DNA from: Trichobilharzia szidati
Lineage: Eukaryota; Platyhelminthes; Trematoda; Strigeidida; Schistosomatidae
Direction: 5' to 3'
DNA length: 64,000 nucleotides
Assembly (NCBI GenBank): GCA_944472155.2
Contig: OX235271.1
Coordinates: forward strand, 98,159,256 to 98,223,255
A program made the position numbers and the translations under genes. Positions 50,401-58,724 of the stretch are shown piece by piece (positions within the stretch are counted from its first letter, which is position 1; every line of letters begins with the position of its first letter). Under the pieces are notes generated by a model that worked only from the letters and a program-made list of their open reading frames with translations, made no database searches and was not told the origin of the DNA.

Positions 50401-53400
50401 GTCACAAATAGATGAAAGATTAACTTTACGTGAGAAATAACCAATCGGAAGACTGTGTTCGTTTGCTTAATTAAACTATAATAATGTACATGAAAATATA
50501 TAAATATGCGTTGATTTCCTTAATAAATGATCTGTTGCCTGACTCTTGCCTTCTGTTGCTACACATATAGTACATATTTGGCTACTCACGAGAGAGTACT
50601 TGACTATAATGGTGCAATATTAACACCAATTACATACTTCATAATCACAGTTGCTAGGATAGTAACAAGTAGTATTTCGAAAGATTCTAATGTGTTACAA
50701 AAATTTCTCACTTACTGTTTCATGTTAAACTCCTGTATTTCCTGCCTATCGTGTATGAAATAATAACGTTATCTGGGCTGTCACAACCATTAAGAAGCAA
50801 GGATATGTTTTCAGTGAATATGCCAATTATTTCTAATCCCCAGACTACCATTAAAAAATAGTACCTGATAACTGGAACAAGTATTAAAGATCAGGTACTG
50901 ATTAAACTTAGCATATTTTGGTAGATGAATCGCTGTCGATATGTATGGACGCAAATTATGAAGAACAAAATAGATTGGTAGAATTTGCCATGCCATCGAA
51001 CGTCAAATAACATTATTGCCCTGTGTAAAGAATTCTGCACAAATTAAAGATCTCTTACATTCTTATTCAATCTTATTTAATCATTGATTAGTGTGTTTCC
51101 TAACAATGAAATGAAAAGCTAATAAACTTAGTAACTTGAATGGCCTTCTAACTGAAGTCAATTGGTAATAAATTTTGAGACAAGAATATGTTGTTCACAA
51201 TAATAACCTATAACTAGGGACTTTGCCTCTTTAAAAAGAAACAGGAATATTTTTCTGTGCGTCATCGACGTTCAAACAGGACGGACTGAGAAGATTAATT
51301 CTAGGGAATATAGATAAAAATAGATACAAACTGAAACTATGTGCAAAATTTTAAGTGTAATTCTAACATTATAATTATTTGTTCATAACAAATGGAGTTT
51401 CGTTAGAAAGTGAGACGGAATCACACTATCACTGAAAATAAAAGATGAAAAGTTTCTAAGCCTACCTTCTCTTCATATTTGATGTTTTGACGAAATACTT
51501 TATCTTTAGCTCTCTTCAAATCTTTTATTTCATTTTCAAACTCTTTACATTTTTCAATCCATTTAATTTTATTAATTTCGTGCATTGGAAATCCATTGAC
51601 TTGTTTGTTTACTAAACCATTTTTATTCACTTTACCATTCTGATGACAGTGAGGATCTTGTAAATTGTGATATAACGTTTTCAATTCATCATTTTCTTCA
51701 TGAATTTGATCCCAGGCTTTTTCTGATCCACATAAATGACATTCCAGTATGCATATTCTCTTCTTCGACTGTATATGAATATCGAATAGATTATTTTGAG
51801 GATGATTAAGAGAAATTTACATACAGAATAAAATCAATATGACTCACTCAGCTGCTACTGTGATGACATGATGGTCGGGCTAAGCATATCTCAACAACTG
51901 AACAAGCTACACTGACTGTAACGAATATCGCCTGGATTGTGGTTAGACTGAGAGCAGTTACCATCATGGTGTAAATCGTTTTCACCAAGTTACGGGTCTG
52001 AGGATGAATTCGTGCTGCTTATGAATAGGAGTGTAAAAGCAGCGCTGCGCTTCCGTCGAATGACTATCCATACAGCTATACGGTATCGTAACTCTGGGTG
52101 CCAAAAGTGGTAGATCCTGATTTATTCTGCGTTGATTTGTGGCTGGTGGTAAGGTTATGGCACAGACAAAACTCGAAAAGCCACTCCAAACACGTCGTTC
52201 GTAACAGTCCTCAGATAGTTTAACCCTGGGTTGTGTGATCATGCAAAACTGATGCTCTTGCTGGTACTGAAATAAGAAATTACTTTGACAGTGTTCGCAA
52301 ACGGGTAGTGATAACAACCAGAACAGTTCTATAAATACACATAGCTATTCCATTCATGAACCACCTTCAACTTGTTGCTTTTATCTCATTGGTAATCCTA
52401 TTCCTTAGATAAGCTTTTCATCGCTTTACTCGGTCACTATTAGTAGAGAAATGAGACGAAAAATATTGCTTCTATTCTCTTAAAACCACGCAGTCGACTT
52501 CGCGTTAAAGTTAGTGACGCAAAAATCATGTGCCTTAAACTATTCAGAACTCTAACATCTTGAAGTTTAGATGTACATAGTGTCTATGGGGTACATATTA
52601 AAGACTCCACAGTTTTTATCCACTTAATCTTACCTGACTTACACAGTGAATCTACATAGTTGACCTTACAAGTCCCAGAATATTTTCCGGCTCCTTTCCG
52701 TCAATTTGCCTATGTAAAAGTAGCGTGGAGCAGTTGAGCGAATAAATCACTGCTGCATCTCATCTCACTGGATAGTTGTATATGTGTTTTCCGATTGGAT
52801 GAATCCGTAATCAGAAGGATTGTGATACCCGTCGATGCAATTTCATCATCTCACCTTACGTACCAGTGAAATCATTACAAGTCCTAGTTTTTGACCGGAA
52901 CTCAGCCTTTACTTAAGGAGAAAGATACCTAAACACAATTCTGAGAATGACAGCAATAGTAATCTATGCAATTTTTTGTTCATCGAAGAAATATCTCTTT
53001 TCAACAACTTCATTTTCAGGCTGTACAATAGTATTTATATTACGGAAAAAAGACATTATGTGGAGCTAGAAATTGCTCAGTCAATATGCATATGATAAGA
53101 ATAAAGGTAATTACAGTGATGGACTACTAATGGGGTAGAGATGAACTGGATGAATTACAAAACTTTTAAAGATTATTAAATAATTGAACTGGTAAAGAGA
53201 TTTTAAATTGTAGGTCAGGTCTGAAAAATTCAGAATAACATGATGATAACAATAAAGACGGCAAAAGTGAAGTTAAGTGGAATGAATTCAAGTGGCAAAA
53301 TAGAATAAAATCGAAGAACATTATTATGACCAAGGTAAAGAAAGGGTTTAACAAAACGTTTTTGAATACATAATTTAGGTTTCTGGCCATGTGCAGCTAG

Positions 53401-55416
53401 AGCTTCGGCTATGCATAAGTGGAGAAAACGTAGGCTTTTGGAGTGATTGGACATAAACTTTGTTTTTCCTCATGAATTAATGGGTATATTTCGCGATCTA
53501 TGTAATTACTGTTTCTCTTTCACATTTCAGTGTTAATATAGTTTCTATGTATTTCGTTTTCTACACTTTTATGTGTTTTCATGAAGTGTGACTAAAAGAA
53601 CTGCTGCAATTCGTGCAAAGCTCTAAGTTCAGATTTCCGTCAGCTAGTAAACAACTGTTACTAATTTTACCAGTGTCAATAATCATTTCACTACAGCTTT
53701 TATCAGAGTTTCTAACTAGTAAAACAACTAATGAATCCCGGGCTAAATGTAATTGTTAGTTTTTGGTCTTGTCATTGAGAGATGCCACCCTACTGAGTGG
53801 TCACTATTCACTAACCATTATCACTTACTTACTTGCTTAATCTTTAGCAATAGCTAAATCTGTATTGTAGTCACCAAGCCTGTAGACTTATCATGACTAA
53901 ATTAATAGTAAATCTGGGAGCGCTGAAGGGAGTGAATGAAGTTAGAATCTTTTAAGTTAAATTAATGCATTGGTGGTTGTAAATAGGCTTTTCGGTGATG
54001 AAAACATGGTCTAAGGACTTTTCAGCGATTACTTGTCACCAATTTACATATTTGTAAATGTTAAGCTGTTACAGTTTCTATTCGATTTACCTCGACATAT
54101 TTAATTTTGGCTTTGTAGCAAGATGTTATTTGTCTTGTTATTGAACACGCTTGTTATGAATATCCTGAAGTCGAAACATCGGTTGATATGACCCCTCTAT
54201 CATCAGTGGAAGCTGTCTCCTCATTTACTGTTTTCTATCAAAAGATAATTCATTAGTTTCTGAGATCTTATGAAGCGTTATTCGATGAATAAATAGGTGT
54301 GAGACAGGCTTTTATTATAGTAGCCTCACAATTTTAATGGAACTGGATAACCAACCTTCAAGAACAACCTGGTGGATGTCATTATGCTTCACTGAGTTGC
54401 TTACGGAATCATTCTGCAAAACATTAAAAGATTCATCCAGTAGTACACAGTACTGCTTGTGGACTGGGGTACTATCAAGTCTAGACTTTCTGCATCTGTA
54501 AGTATGCCATAGATAAAAAGCACCAGTGTATAATAACTAAAGTCCTCCAACAACCTAAGTATGAATCATTTTAAAACGTTGTGAGTGAAATTACTTATTT
54601 AGTTAATTGTCACTCTTAGTTTACAAAGTCGTTTCAAAGAATTCCTTAAATGACTGTATTACCCGAAATCCTTCCTTAAATAAATAAGGCCTTTATAAGC
54701 AAAAATGTAAGAACTACCAAAGACCAGTTAAGTATTTCGAGTATTTTGTTTTTAAAATTGGTCCCCGGGCTTGAACCTGTAAACATTTGGAAGACGAGTC
54801 GTATTGTCGGTAGTGGTAAAAGAGTTCGAAAACTTACGGAAATTAGCACAGATGTTTCTACATGCTCCTTCTGAATAAAGTCTCTGGTTTTTATTAAGGT
54901 GACCGGAAAAAACTCCTCATATCTAACTTTATGTTTTGATTGTCAAAAAATCTTCAAATGGGCACTCAACATTTAATAAAAGAATAAACTTCATGTTGGT
55001 TTGACACACAATTCATGTGTTAATTTTCTCTTTATCGTACCAATTTACTTCAGTAATGTTTGTGGAAAAATTACGCACCTGGTTATTCAACTCTTCTGAT
55101 TCATCATTAATATACGTGAGAGATGGTTCAACACTCTTTGTCCATTTTGCTGGTAAAAGAATCTGGGTATCTGCAGCCCAATTTGTGTTCATTTGTTTCT
55201 CATTGTCAACTCTCGGATTATTGTTGTTCACATGACATCCGATACATACTTCATCTTCAAGTTCGTCTTGATTTAAATAAAGTGTATTATTGTTGATGGA
55301 TAAATAATGATTTGATTGGTTCGAATTTAGAGCCCCCTTGTTCTCTTCAGGGGCTTTTAAATTTTCAGCTAATGAAGGCATTTCCAGGAAATATTTGTGT
55401 GCAACGGTATTTATCA
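23397..55416 (-). CDS. Large coiled-coil protein gene, ten exons recognised
   Basis: I read ten minus-strand exons: 55416 (or ATG 55381)-55079, 51768-51466, 42615-42344, 41612-41474, 40456-40295, 37568-37371, 36023-35757, 34173-34014, 26386-26208 and 23460-23397. Junctions are in phase from the first to the eighth exon and between the last two. The eighth ends in phase 1 while the ninth needs phase 0, so at least one exon between 34.0 and 26.4 kb is missing. About 680 aa are covered. After a polar N-terminal exon, almost everything is rich in E, K, Q, L and N with heptad-like spacing, as in long coiled-coil scaffold or cytoskeletal proteins. No catalytic domain, signal peptide or membrane segment is seen, and I cannot name the family. 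The introns hold the gypsy, PLE, RTE and SINE copies listed here. Genes outside the window could add 5' exons. Confidence 0.75.
23620..24150. repeat. GC-rich island, probable unclassified repeat
   Basis: About 530 bases are clearly richer in G+C than either flank. They contain phrases repeated internally (GTTCATGAA; CGGTGA/CCGGTGAC; TTCATACGCC twice) and a hairpin candidate around CCACCATGCTAGGTGG at 24070-24090. No ORF and no match elsewhere in the window. The composition step suggests an inserted element of unknown class. Confidence 0.45.
24537..24670 (-). repeat. tRNA-headed SINE, family 1, truncated copy
   Basis: The minus strand gives the family-1 body: TCCCAAAACTAGGACGAAACAGCTG, then CCCACG and GATGTCAGCTCATGATGAAATCC. 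Only the box B side of the tRNA-like head remains. The GAAAC part of the hammerhead scaffold is intact here. Confidence 0.8.
24680..26180. other. Intron sequence, nothing recognised
   Basis: AT-rich stretch between the last two exons of the coiled-coil gene, beyond the SINE fragment. Confidence 0.5.
26208..26386 (-). CDS. Coiled-coil gene, exon I
   Basis: Acceptor TATCTCTAG; an alternative one codon later would drop a Gln. Donor GTAAGA, phase 2 out. Contains 'ENSTKNLKLLLSQMETD' and 'YLAQTTANQLKLSHL'. The overhang CG joins G of exon J to make Arg. Confidence 0.75.
28325..29205 (-). pseudogene. RTE-type retrotransposon fragment
   Basis: The 3' end matches the other RTE copy (AGGGCTTCAACAGTACATCTCCATT versus 12710-12735). 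On the minus strand broken frames show 'AGIRQGRLLSP' then 'MVDYITRQT' near 29.19-29.13 kb, corresponding to the GVRQGCLLSP block, with later blocks in other frames. 5'-truncated and dead; it lies in an intron of the coiled-coil gene. Confidence 0.75.
30047..30195 (-). repeat. tRNA-headed SINE, family 2, copy 2
   Basis: The minus strand starts GTGTGTCGGTGGCACAGTGGTTAG and carries an excellent box B (GGGGTTCGACC). The body is CCGATATCTATGGTCGGC…CTACCGATATCCATGC…TACTCGTACTGAAAA. This copy is in the same orientation as the coiled-coil gene. Confidence 0.85.
30686..30918 (+). repeat. tRNA-headed SINE, family 1 (Sm-alpha-like), full copy
   Basis: Box A-like TGGCTCAATGG is at 30754-30764 and box B GGTTCGAACC at 30798-30807, the internal RNA polymerase III promoter. 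The body folds like a minimal hammerhead ribozyme. Stem I pairs GTACTG (30819-30824) with CAGTAC (30858-30863); stem II pairs GTCC with GGAC (30842-30845). A self-complementary ACAGCTGT would form a very short stem III. The 3' end is GCTCATGATGAAATCCTCCA. Confidence 0.85.
31033..31052. repeat. (TA)n microsatellite
   Basis: Alternating TA run of about 20 bases, directly visible. Confidence 0.85.
31985..32065 (-). repeat. Penelope terminal segment, inverted copy
   Basis: The minus strand reads CTGAAGAAGAATTTATTGAA…CTCTCGAATTATTGTTG. This matches, in opposite orientation, the segment at 32812-32880 (CCTGAAGAAGAACTTGTTGA…CTCTAATTATTCTTGTT). Confidence 0.5.
32090..32880 (+). mobile_element. Penelope-like element 3' end
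   Basis: The plus-strand frame from 32100 contains 'IQKGYVQPLFLPW', the conserved end of the Penelope ORF seen also at 53.4 kb and 57.2 kb on the other strand. A 3' untranslated part follows, then the CCTGAAGAAGAAC terminal segment. 5'-truncated. Confidence 0.6.
34014..34173 (-). CDS. Coiled-coil gene, exon H
   Basis: Acceptor TGTCAAG (weaker, AAG), donor GTTAGT, phase 0 in and phase 1 out. Acidic helix ending 'DLDNLTEKLEELIKY'. The outgoing phase does not fit exon I. Confidence 0.7.
34474..34650 (+). repeat. tRNA-headed SINE, family 3, copy 1
   Basis: Head: GTGTTTCGGTGGTAGAACGCTCATCAACCA, with a decayed box B (GGAATTCGACGCC). Tail: AGTAGGCTGGATAAGAGGGGAACTTGGGCATGAGGCTAACAACTC. Matches the copy at 36935; the head resembles family 2 but the tail is different. 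Confidence 0.7.
35757..36023 (-). CDS. Coiled-coil gene, exon G
   Basis: 89 codons, phase 0 at both ends, acceptor TGTATAG, donor GTATGT. More basic than the neighbouring exons ('RARLSRRLIQIRYNR') with an aromatic patch 'LFWETGWAYVQTQ', so probably a distinct helical domain. Confidence 0.78.
36935..37120 (+). repeat. tRNA-headed SINE, family 3, copy 2
   Basis: Head: GTGCGTCGGTGGGACAGCGTTAGGATGC, with box B GGGTTCGAGCCCCG. Tail: AATAAGACTGGTAAAGAGG…GGGCATAAGGCAAGCAACCCCACCCCGTAAAAATGAACACC. Confidence 0.75.
37371..37568 (-). CDS. Coiled-coil gene, exon F
   Basis: 66 codons, phase 0 at both ends. The acceptor TTATACAG is good. The donor GTAATA is weak, and reading on would give a stop two codons later, so splicing here is inferred from the perfect phase match to exon G. 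Contains 'EQQELREQVKLIEHLL'. Confidence 0.72.
39621..39722. repeat. Nested inverted repeat (fold-back)
   Basis: The outer arm TTTTTCAAGTATTGGTTTTTG (39621-39641) pairs with its reverse complement at 39702-39722. An inner arm GGCAGTAAC (39651-39659) pairs with GTTACTGCC (39684-39692). Together they make a roughly 100-base imperfect hairpin, possibly a small MITE or fold-back remnant. Confidence 0.75.
39848..40098 (+). repeat. tRNA-headed SINE, family 1, full copy
   Basis: Same order as the 30.7-kb copy: head with TGGCTTAATGGTCTAC, a degenerate box B (GGGTTTTAACAG), hammerhead-like body, GCTCATGATAAAATCCTCCA end. Stem I GTACTG (39986-39991) and CAGTAC (40026-40031) pair perfectly. The GAAAC segment is changed to GGAAC. 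Confidence 0.85.
40295..40456 (-). CDS. Coiled-coil gene, exon E
   Basis: 54 codons, phase 0 at both ends, acceptor TTCTAG, donor GTTAGT. Text such as 'KKLDSLLEESQRELKRQL' and 'LKISTLESEKNE' shows continuous heptads. Confidence 0.8.
41115..41302 (+). repeat. tRNA-headed SINE, family 1, decayed copy
   Basis: Head TGGCCTAATGGTCTACGAGC and box B-like GGGTTTGAACC are good. The ribozyme-like body is decayed (GTGGATTCCCAAGCTGGGCCGAAACC), although CGAAAC survives. Ends GTTGAAATCCTCCAACC. Confidence 0.8.
41474..41612 (-). CDS. Coiled-coil gene, exon D
   Basis: Acceptor AATTTTAG, donor GTAAGG. It contributes one nucleotide to the split Asn codon and then 'YEKSKQRYYDD' and 'DELLQKIEQNRRQNED'. Ends phase 0. 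Confidence 0.8.
42344..42615 (-). CDS. Coiled-coil gene, exon C
   Basis: Starts in phase 0 after TATAACAG and ends in phase 2 at GTTAGT. Strong heptads: 'ISELTNKLNSKQDQIRSLL', 'ELEQSNQRLNELE'. The 2-nt overhang AA is completed to AAT by exon D, which confirms the junction. Confidence 0.82.
43101..43290 (+). repeat. tRNA-headed SINE, family 2, copy 3
   Basis: GTGCGTCGGTGGCACAGTGG head, box B GGGGTTCGATC, the shared CGATATCTATGGTCGGC body and CTACCGATATCCATGC tail, ending in an A-rich run. The best preserved copy of this family with the 30-kb one. Confidence 0.85.
43300..44930. other. Intron sequence, nothing recognised
   Basis: No coding exon with matching phase and no repeat shared inside the window was found here. 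The 66-69-codon plus-strand ORFs at 43304 and 44187 have no recognisable motif. Confidence 0.5.
44930..46092 (-). mobile_element. Penelope-like element relic with GIY-YIG part
   Basis: The minus strand runs from 'DIVMFRSDKGS' and 'VVIMNKTDYV' at 46.08-46.0 kb (RT fingers region), through decayed RT, to a frame at 45555-45247. That frame holds 'FIYLPFKGKAVSQKI', 'CIYKFTC' and 'RYIGRA', the linker and GIY-YIG endonuclease start of Penelope elements. Decayed terminal text follows to about 44.95 kb, including 'IYYDLLKQLQ'. Stops are frequent. The gypsy element at 46093 is inserted at its 5' side. Confidence 0.75.
46093..46407 (+). repeat. 5' LTR of the 46-kb gypsy element (315 bp)
   Basis: Starts TGTGGTGAGAGCTG and ends TGTTGTTACA. 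Matches the 3' LTR over its full length. An AATAAA occurs at about 46362-46376 (CTTAATAAATGATC). Confidence 0.92.
46410..46427 (+). promoter_or_regulatory. Primer-binding site
   Basis: TGGTGTCGCTGCCTGTCG begins 2 nt after the LTR, as expected for complementarity to a tRNA 3' end finishing in CCA. The tRNA was not identified. Confidence 0.65.
46420..46900 (+). pseudogene. Gag N-terminal part, two frame changes
   Basis: Capsid-type Gag is readable only by changing frame twice. The first part ends in a frame where 'LLRDFEAIAELNG', 'RGRAKAAYDSV' and 'WKSVVERLKQEFDS' are seen. About 46670 the sense moves to a second frame ('MDRERAMQQFRTMKLG', 'ALTLTSLLRRALP'). Near 46800 it returns to the original frame, which continues into the zinc knuckle and pol. 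Two compensating indels explain this. No ATG heads the first frame clearly, so translation initiation is uncertain. Confidence 0.75.
46804..50142 (+). pseudogene. Gag-Pol polyprotein: zinc knuckle, protease, RT, RNase H, integrase
   Basis: An uninterrupted 1112-codon frame, numbered from the 46804 ATG, though the real product would start in gag. A CCHC knuckle lies at residues 78-91 (C78, C81, H86, C91). The protease motif is DTRA at 140-143 where DTGA is required. RT: the first catalytic Asp is Gly (LGLRSGYW, residue 373); the second box is intact as YGDD (433-436). RNase H starts around D582 with TDHKPL at 643-648. Integrase has the HHCC finger (H791, H795, C825, C828), the triad D856, D916, E952 with D-D-35-E spacing, and a GPY-type 'WEGPYTV' module near the C terminus. 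Two substituted catalytic residues predict a dead protease and RT despite the open frame. Confidence 0.9.
50236..50248 (+). promoter_or_regulatory. Purine-rich tract before 3' LTR
   Basis: GACGGGGGACGAG directly precedes the LTR start TGTGGTGAG at 50249. Short and interrupted by C, but in the right place for plus-strand priming. Confidence 0.55.
50249..50563 (+). repeat. 3' LTR of the 46-kb gypsy element (315 bp)
   Basis: TGTGGTGAGAGCTGCC… to …TGTTGCTACA, followed by the target duplication CATA. Confidence 0.92.
50570..51400. other. Intron sequence, nothing recognised
   Basis: The first part may continue the Penelope relic interrupted by the gypsy insertion. No motif is readable. Confidence 0.45.
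51466..51768 (-). CDS. Coiled-coil gene, exon B
   Basis: 101 codons between a TATACAG acceptor and a GTAGGC donor, phase 0 on both sides. It opens with a Cys-rich patch (ICILECHLCG) and then turns into 'EENDELKTLYHNL' and 'CKEFENEIKDLKRAKDK', clearly helical and charged. Confidence 0.75.
51830..52320 (-). other. Unassigned 111-codon ORF, possible repeat
   Basis: The minus-strand frame 52317-51982 has balanced protein-like composition with several Cys and Trp ('CEHCQSNF', 'YERRVWSGFSSFVCA', 'FILRPVTW'), unusual for an intron of this gene. Similar phrases occur, as far as I recall, in many schistosome hypothetical proteins, which would make it part of a dispersed repeat. Not verified, and no function is proposed. 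Confidence 0.35.
53200..53460 (-). pseudogene. Penelope-like element 3' end
   Basis: The minus-strand frame contains 'LHLCIAEALAAHGQKPKLC' followed by 'IQKRFVKPFLYLGH'. It parallels the ends of the Penelope ORFs at 32.1 and 57.2 kb. Only the last part of the GIY-YIG domain and the start of the 3' untranslated region remain. Confidence 0.65.
53470..55000. other. Intron sequence, nothing recognised
   Basis: One motif, TCCTGAAGTCGAAACATCGG near 54172, resembles Penelope terminal segments but is too short to call. Confidence 0.4.
55079..55416 (-). CDS. Coiled-coil gene, exon A (N-terminal recognised)
   Basis: Either begins at an acceptor (CATTAG) at 55417 or contains the start codon at 55381 (MPSLAEN). 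It ends NNQ before a GTGCGT donor, phase 0. The translation is acidic and Asn/Glu-rich with a short 'CIGCH' pair and no clear coiled coil. If the ATG is the start, this is the first coding exon. Confidence 0.65.
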
Positions 55417-55429
55417 CTAATGTTTAGGA

Positions 55430-56900
55430 AGGAGTAAATCCGATCCGAATAATCAGAATATGTAAGTTCAATATTATATCATGAAATCCATACCTGTCAA
55501 GAGATAAAAATGATTTGAAAGTGTCACGAAAAAGTTGAAAGATACTATGTGATTAACTAAATTGTCCGGATATTGTGCACAGGTTAACAAATTAAGACTG
55601 GCAGTCACAAACAGAAAATAACTGTTACTGAAAGTCATCGCTCGCAGTTTTACGGTAAGCTTAATTGTTTTTGTCTAGAATGTTAATATGTAATAGAAGG
55701 GAAGGAAACCCTGTAAGCTATTGGTGTTGAGTAAGTGCCATGAATAATTTAACTGTCTTCACAGGAATACCAATCCCTCAACACTAGAAGTAACCCTTAT
55801 AATGCGGGCTAAACTGAGTCAAAAAATAAACTAATATGCATTTATTGTGCCAGTTGGACAAAAGTTTGTTCATGCTGTGGTTTTGCTCCTTCTACAAACT
55901 AAAATACTTTTTATTTGATGGTATTTTTTAGGTCTGCGAATCCGAAGCAGATATATGTTTTATTTCTAAAAGGTTCAGATGAAGGCTAAATATGTTGTAG
56001 GTGTTCATCGCACCTAATGTACGACCTAGTGTTTTGTGCTCTGCCAATCTAAAGGTTAATAGTAATCGATCAAAAGTGACGTTATAACAGTATCACTGTA
56101 AAAATGCGGCATGGTGGCTGAAGCACTTACCTCTAAAACAGAGGATTCCGCGATAAAGTTTCAACTCATTATGTTATTCTGGATTATGTGGTAGTATTGT
56201 ATGCTCTCATAAAATAAGTGTAATTCACAACAAAGTAAGTGAGAAATTTAATCCCCTCAAGTGAGTTCTTCCTGCTCCAGTCCTTCAAGGAGGAGGATAA
56301 AAATACGTTTTAACTGTCAGAGGCATGAAGCTTAGATCCAAACATCAGTTTTTGTTTCTTAAAACTCGAAATAAAGACAGGACGAAGCATTCCATTTAGA
56401 AGTCCAACTATGTAGAAATTCTCCTCTCTTCAGAAAAAATAGTATAGACAACTAAAATTAACATTTTTATTGATCAGCGTTGCCGGTTAACAGACTGCGT
56501 TTAGAAGGGTCTTTTATTTCATTCCATAATCATTTATAGGAATATCAGAATATAAGATCACTTAACAGATACTTCCACATGACTAATATCCCAAAAACAC
56601 TGCTTATTGGCGATTCTATCTGATTAAAGACCATTAAGTTCTGCTTTAACCACCATAAAATCTAGTGTTGATCGTCCGATTAATGAAAAAAAACAATATA
56701 CCGTAACAGTCTACTTTCTTAATTCATCTGTTTTGGATCTTTAAATACAGGTTCTTCAACAGAAGGCGCCTGACTGAGTCAAACTTAATTTCTAAGAAAT
56801 TATATCCCGTGAGGAAATTGAAACTAAGATGTGAATACATAAAATAATAATAGTATGAAATACAATTAAAGCGTTTTTAAATATAATCATAATCAAGACA
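55430..56900. other. No recognisable gene
   Basis: A tRNA-like stretch at 56104-56175 (GCGGCATGGTGGCTGAAGC…) may be a decayed SINE head. Nothing else is identifiable. Confidence 0.4.
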
Positions 56901-56929
56901 AACAATGTCATATATAGAATAGTTCATAG

Positions 56930-57900
56930 GATGTATAGATGTTGGAAGGGGTGTAAAATTACAGGACTAGTGGGCAAGTAAAAGTATTACATAACATGGC
57001 GTGAAATTTAAGAACACAGAATTTAACCTGGCAAAACGAAACTGATTTGGAATGATAAGTGGAACAAGTCAAATAATACCAGGGACAATAAAAAGTGAGA
57101 ATAGTAATAGTAACAATCGAAATAATAAGAGAAGGATATACAAATTGAATAAATAAAAACAAAATTAAAAATAAGTAAAGCCTAAGTATGAATAGGGATT
57201 ATCATACTTTAGCATAGACGACTTAAGACTATGAGAGTTGCAGGGGTTGAACAAACTTCTGTATACAGATATCGGGTTTTTCTATCTCGATGGTCAAAGT
57301 CTCAGCGATAAAAATGAGTTGGATACGTAATGATTTGGGCAAGTTATATTCCGCCTTGTAGATGACTTCAAAGGAAGAGGCCGTAGAGGTAGGGTGATCA
57401 CTATCTACCAGATGTTTAGTGATTACGCCTCTTACATCCTCACTTCCACCTCTTCGTTATCACGCAGGATAGTGTTCTTGTACTCTTTTAGACAAAACTT
57501 GAGTCGAACTACCGATATACCTAGCTCCAAAGGAGCAGGTGAATTAATAAAAGCACAAAGAGTCGGTTAGCTACGGTATCCTGTCCTTCAGGTTATTGAA
57601 CAGTAATGGTCGACTAGAAAACGGTATTCTCAACGATGCTGCAGGGAATCTCCTTTTCAAAGACTTCTGGAACTTTCTTTTAATGGTGTTGTCAGTTAAA
57701 TCATCTTTGAATTCCAAGTTTATGTACAGCGTTTTTTCGTTACAGAAGTTAAGTCACATTTCATAGGTTTTGACCGCATGTTCTTGTCCTTAAAAAATAA
57801 CGGAAATCCATTTTCTCACAAGGTTCTTCTTAGAAGATTAAACTCTTCTTCTACAGTATCTATACATCCTATGCACCATTCTATATACGACACTATCTGT
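56930..57900 (-). mobile_element. Penelope-like element fragment, GIY-YIG domain and 3' UTR
   Basis: The minus strand, read with a few stops, gives 'LYINLEFKDD' and 'RFPAASLRI' (linker), 'GARYIGSSTQVLSKRVQEH' (GIY-YIG core, here YIG preserved), 'EDVRGVITKHLVDSDHP', 'YNLPKSLRIQLI' and the terminal 'EKPDICIQKFVQPL'. RT is missing. The region to 56.93 kb resembles the 3' untranslated part of the 53-kb copy. Confidence 0.8.
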
Positions 57901-58724
57901 TTTGCTACTTGACATTTAACTATGATTACAATCAAACTGCATTTCTTACTATTATTATTTAATGTATCCATTTCCTTGTTTCAAACTTGATTTTAGCTTG
58001 TAATAAAACTTTGAGAATTTACTATGAGAGAACCGATGGATTGTTTCCTGCTAGCTAAATGGTAACACACAGACCTTATGAATTGATCCTCCCTAACTCA
58101 TTGTCTTCATATGTTAAGTTTTTCATCGCTATTAAGTATTCAACTAGAACATAATAGGTATCCAAGAGTCTTTGATTTTTAACGGTTTTACAGCCGATGT
58201 AGACTATTGATCGGGGGTACTTTGAAATTAAGTGAATCCTTCATTGAGGCAACATGTGAATGTATAATGGTGTCTTTCTACCTCTCCATTTCTTTTTAAT
58301 CTATAATTTTCATTTCATATTTCTCATATCCACATACTGATCACCAAAAAACTATGCCTGACATATTAGTTTATTGAAATTACAAGCTAGTGCTAAAACA
58401 GGAGAAAGAGAGATAGTTGAGTTTAGAGTTAGCTGTCCTACCTCGTAAAAACAACTGACTCGCTAAAGCAGCTTCAGAGCACAGAAAAAATATAAAAAGT
58501 AAACATATTTTTGTTGGAATCGCAGAAGACGAAATGACACTGGCTGGTGAAAGCCCACAGGGAGACATCCAGCTGGTGTGTCTTATCTCGATGAAAGTAA
58601 AATGAGCGCAGGGGCATAGGATGTCTGCATAATATTTGACGCTGGCAAGAATACTCGAATTGCTAGACAAATGAGAAGTTATGGTTTAGAAAGCTCAATG
58701 AAGCATATAAAGTGAAGATAGAAG

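Larger units (their letters stand above)
46093..50563 (+). mobile_element. Ty3/gypsy LTR retrotransposon, structurally complete
   Basis: 4.47 kb with 315-bp LTRs at both ends, primer-binding site, gag, pol (protease, RT, RNase H, integrase), a purine-rich tract and a 4-bp target-site duplication CATA (46089-46092 and 50564-50567). Only two LTR differences were seen (T/C near 46106 and 46402), so insertion is recent. It lies antisense in an intron of the coiled-coil gene and inside a Penelope relic. Gag is frame-disrupted and two catalytic residues are altered. No envelope ORF. Confidence 0.92.
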
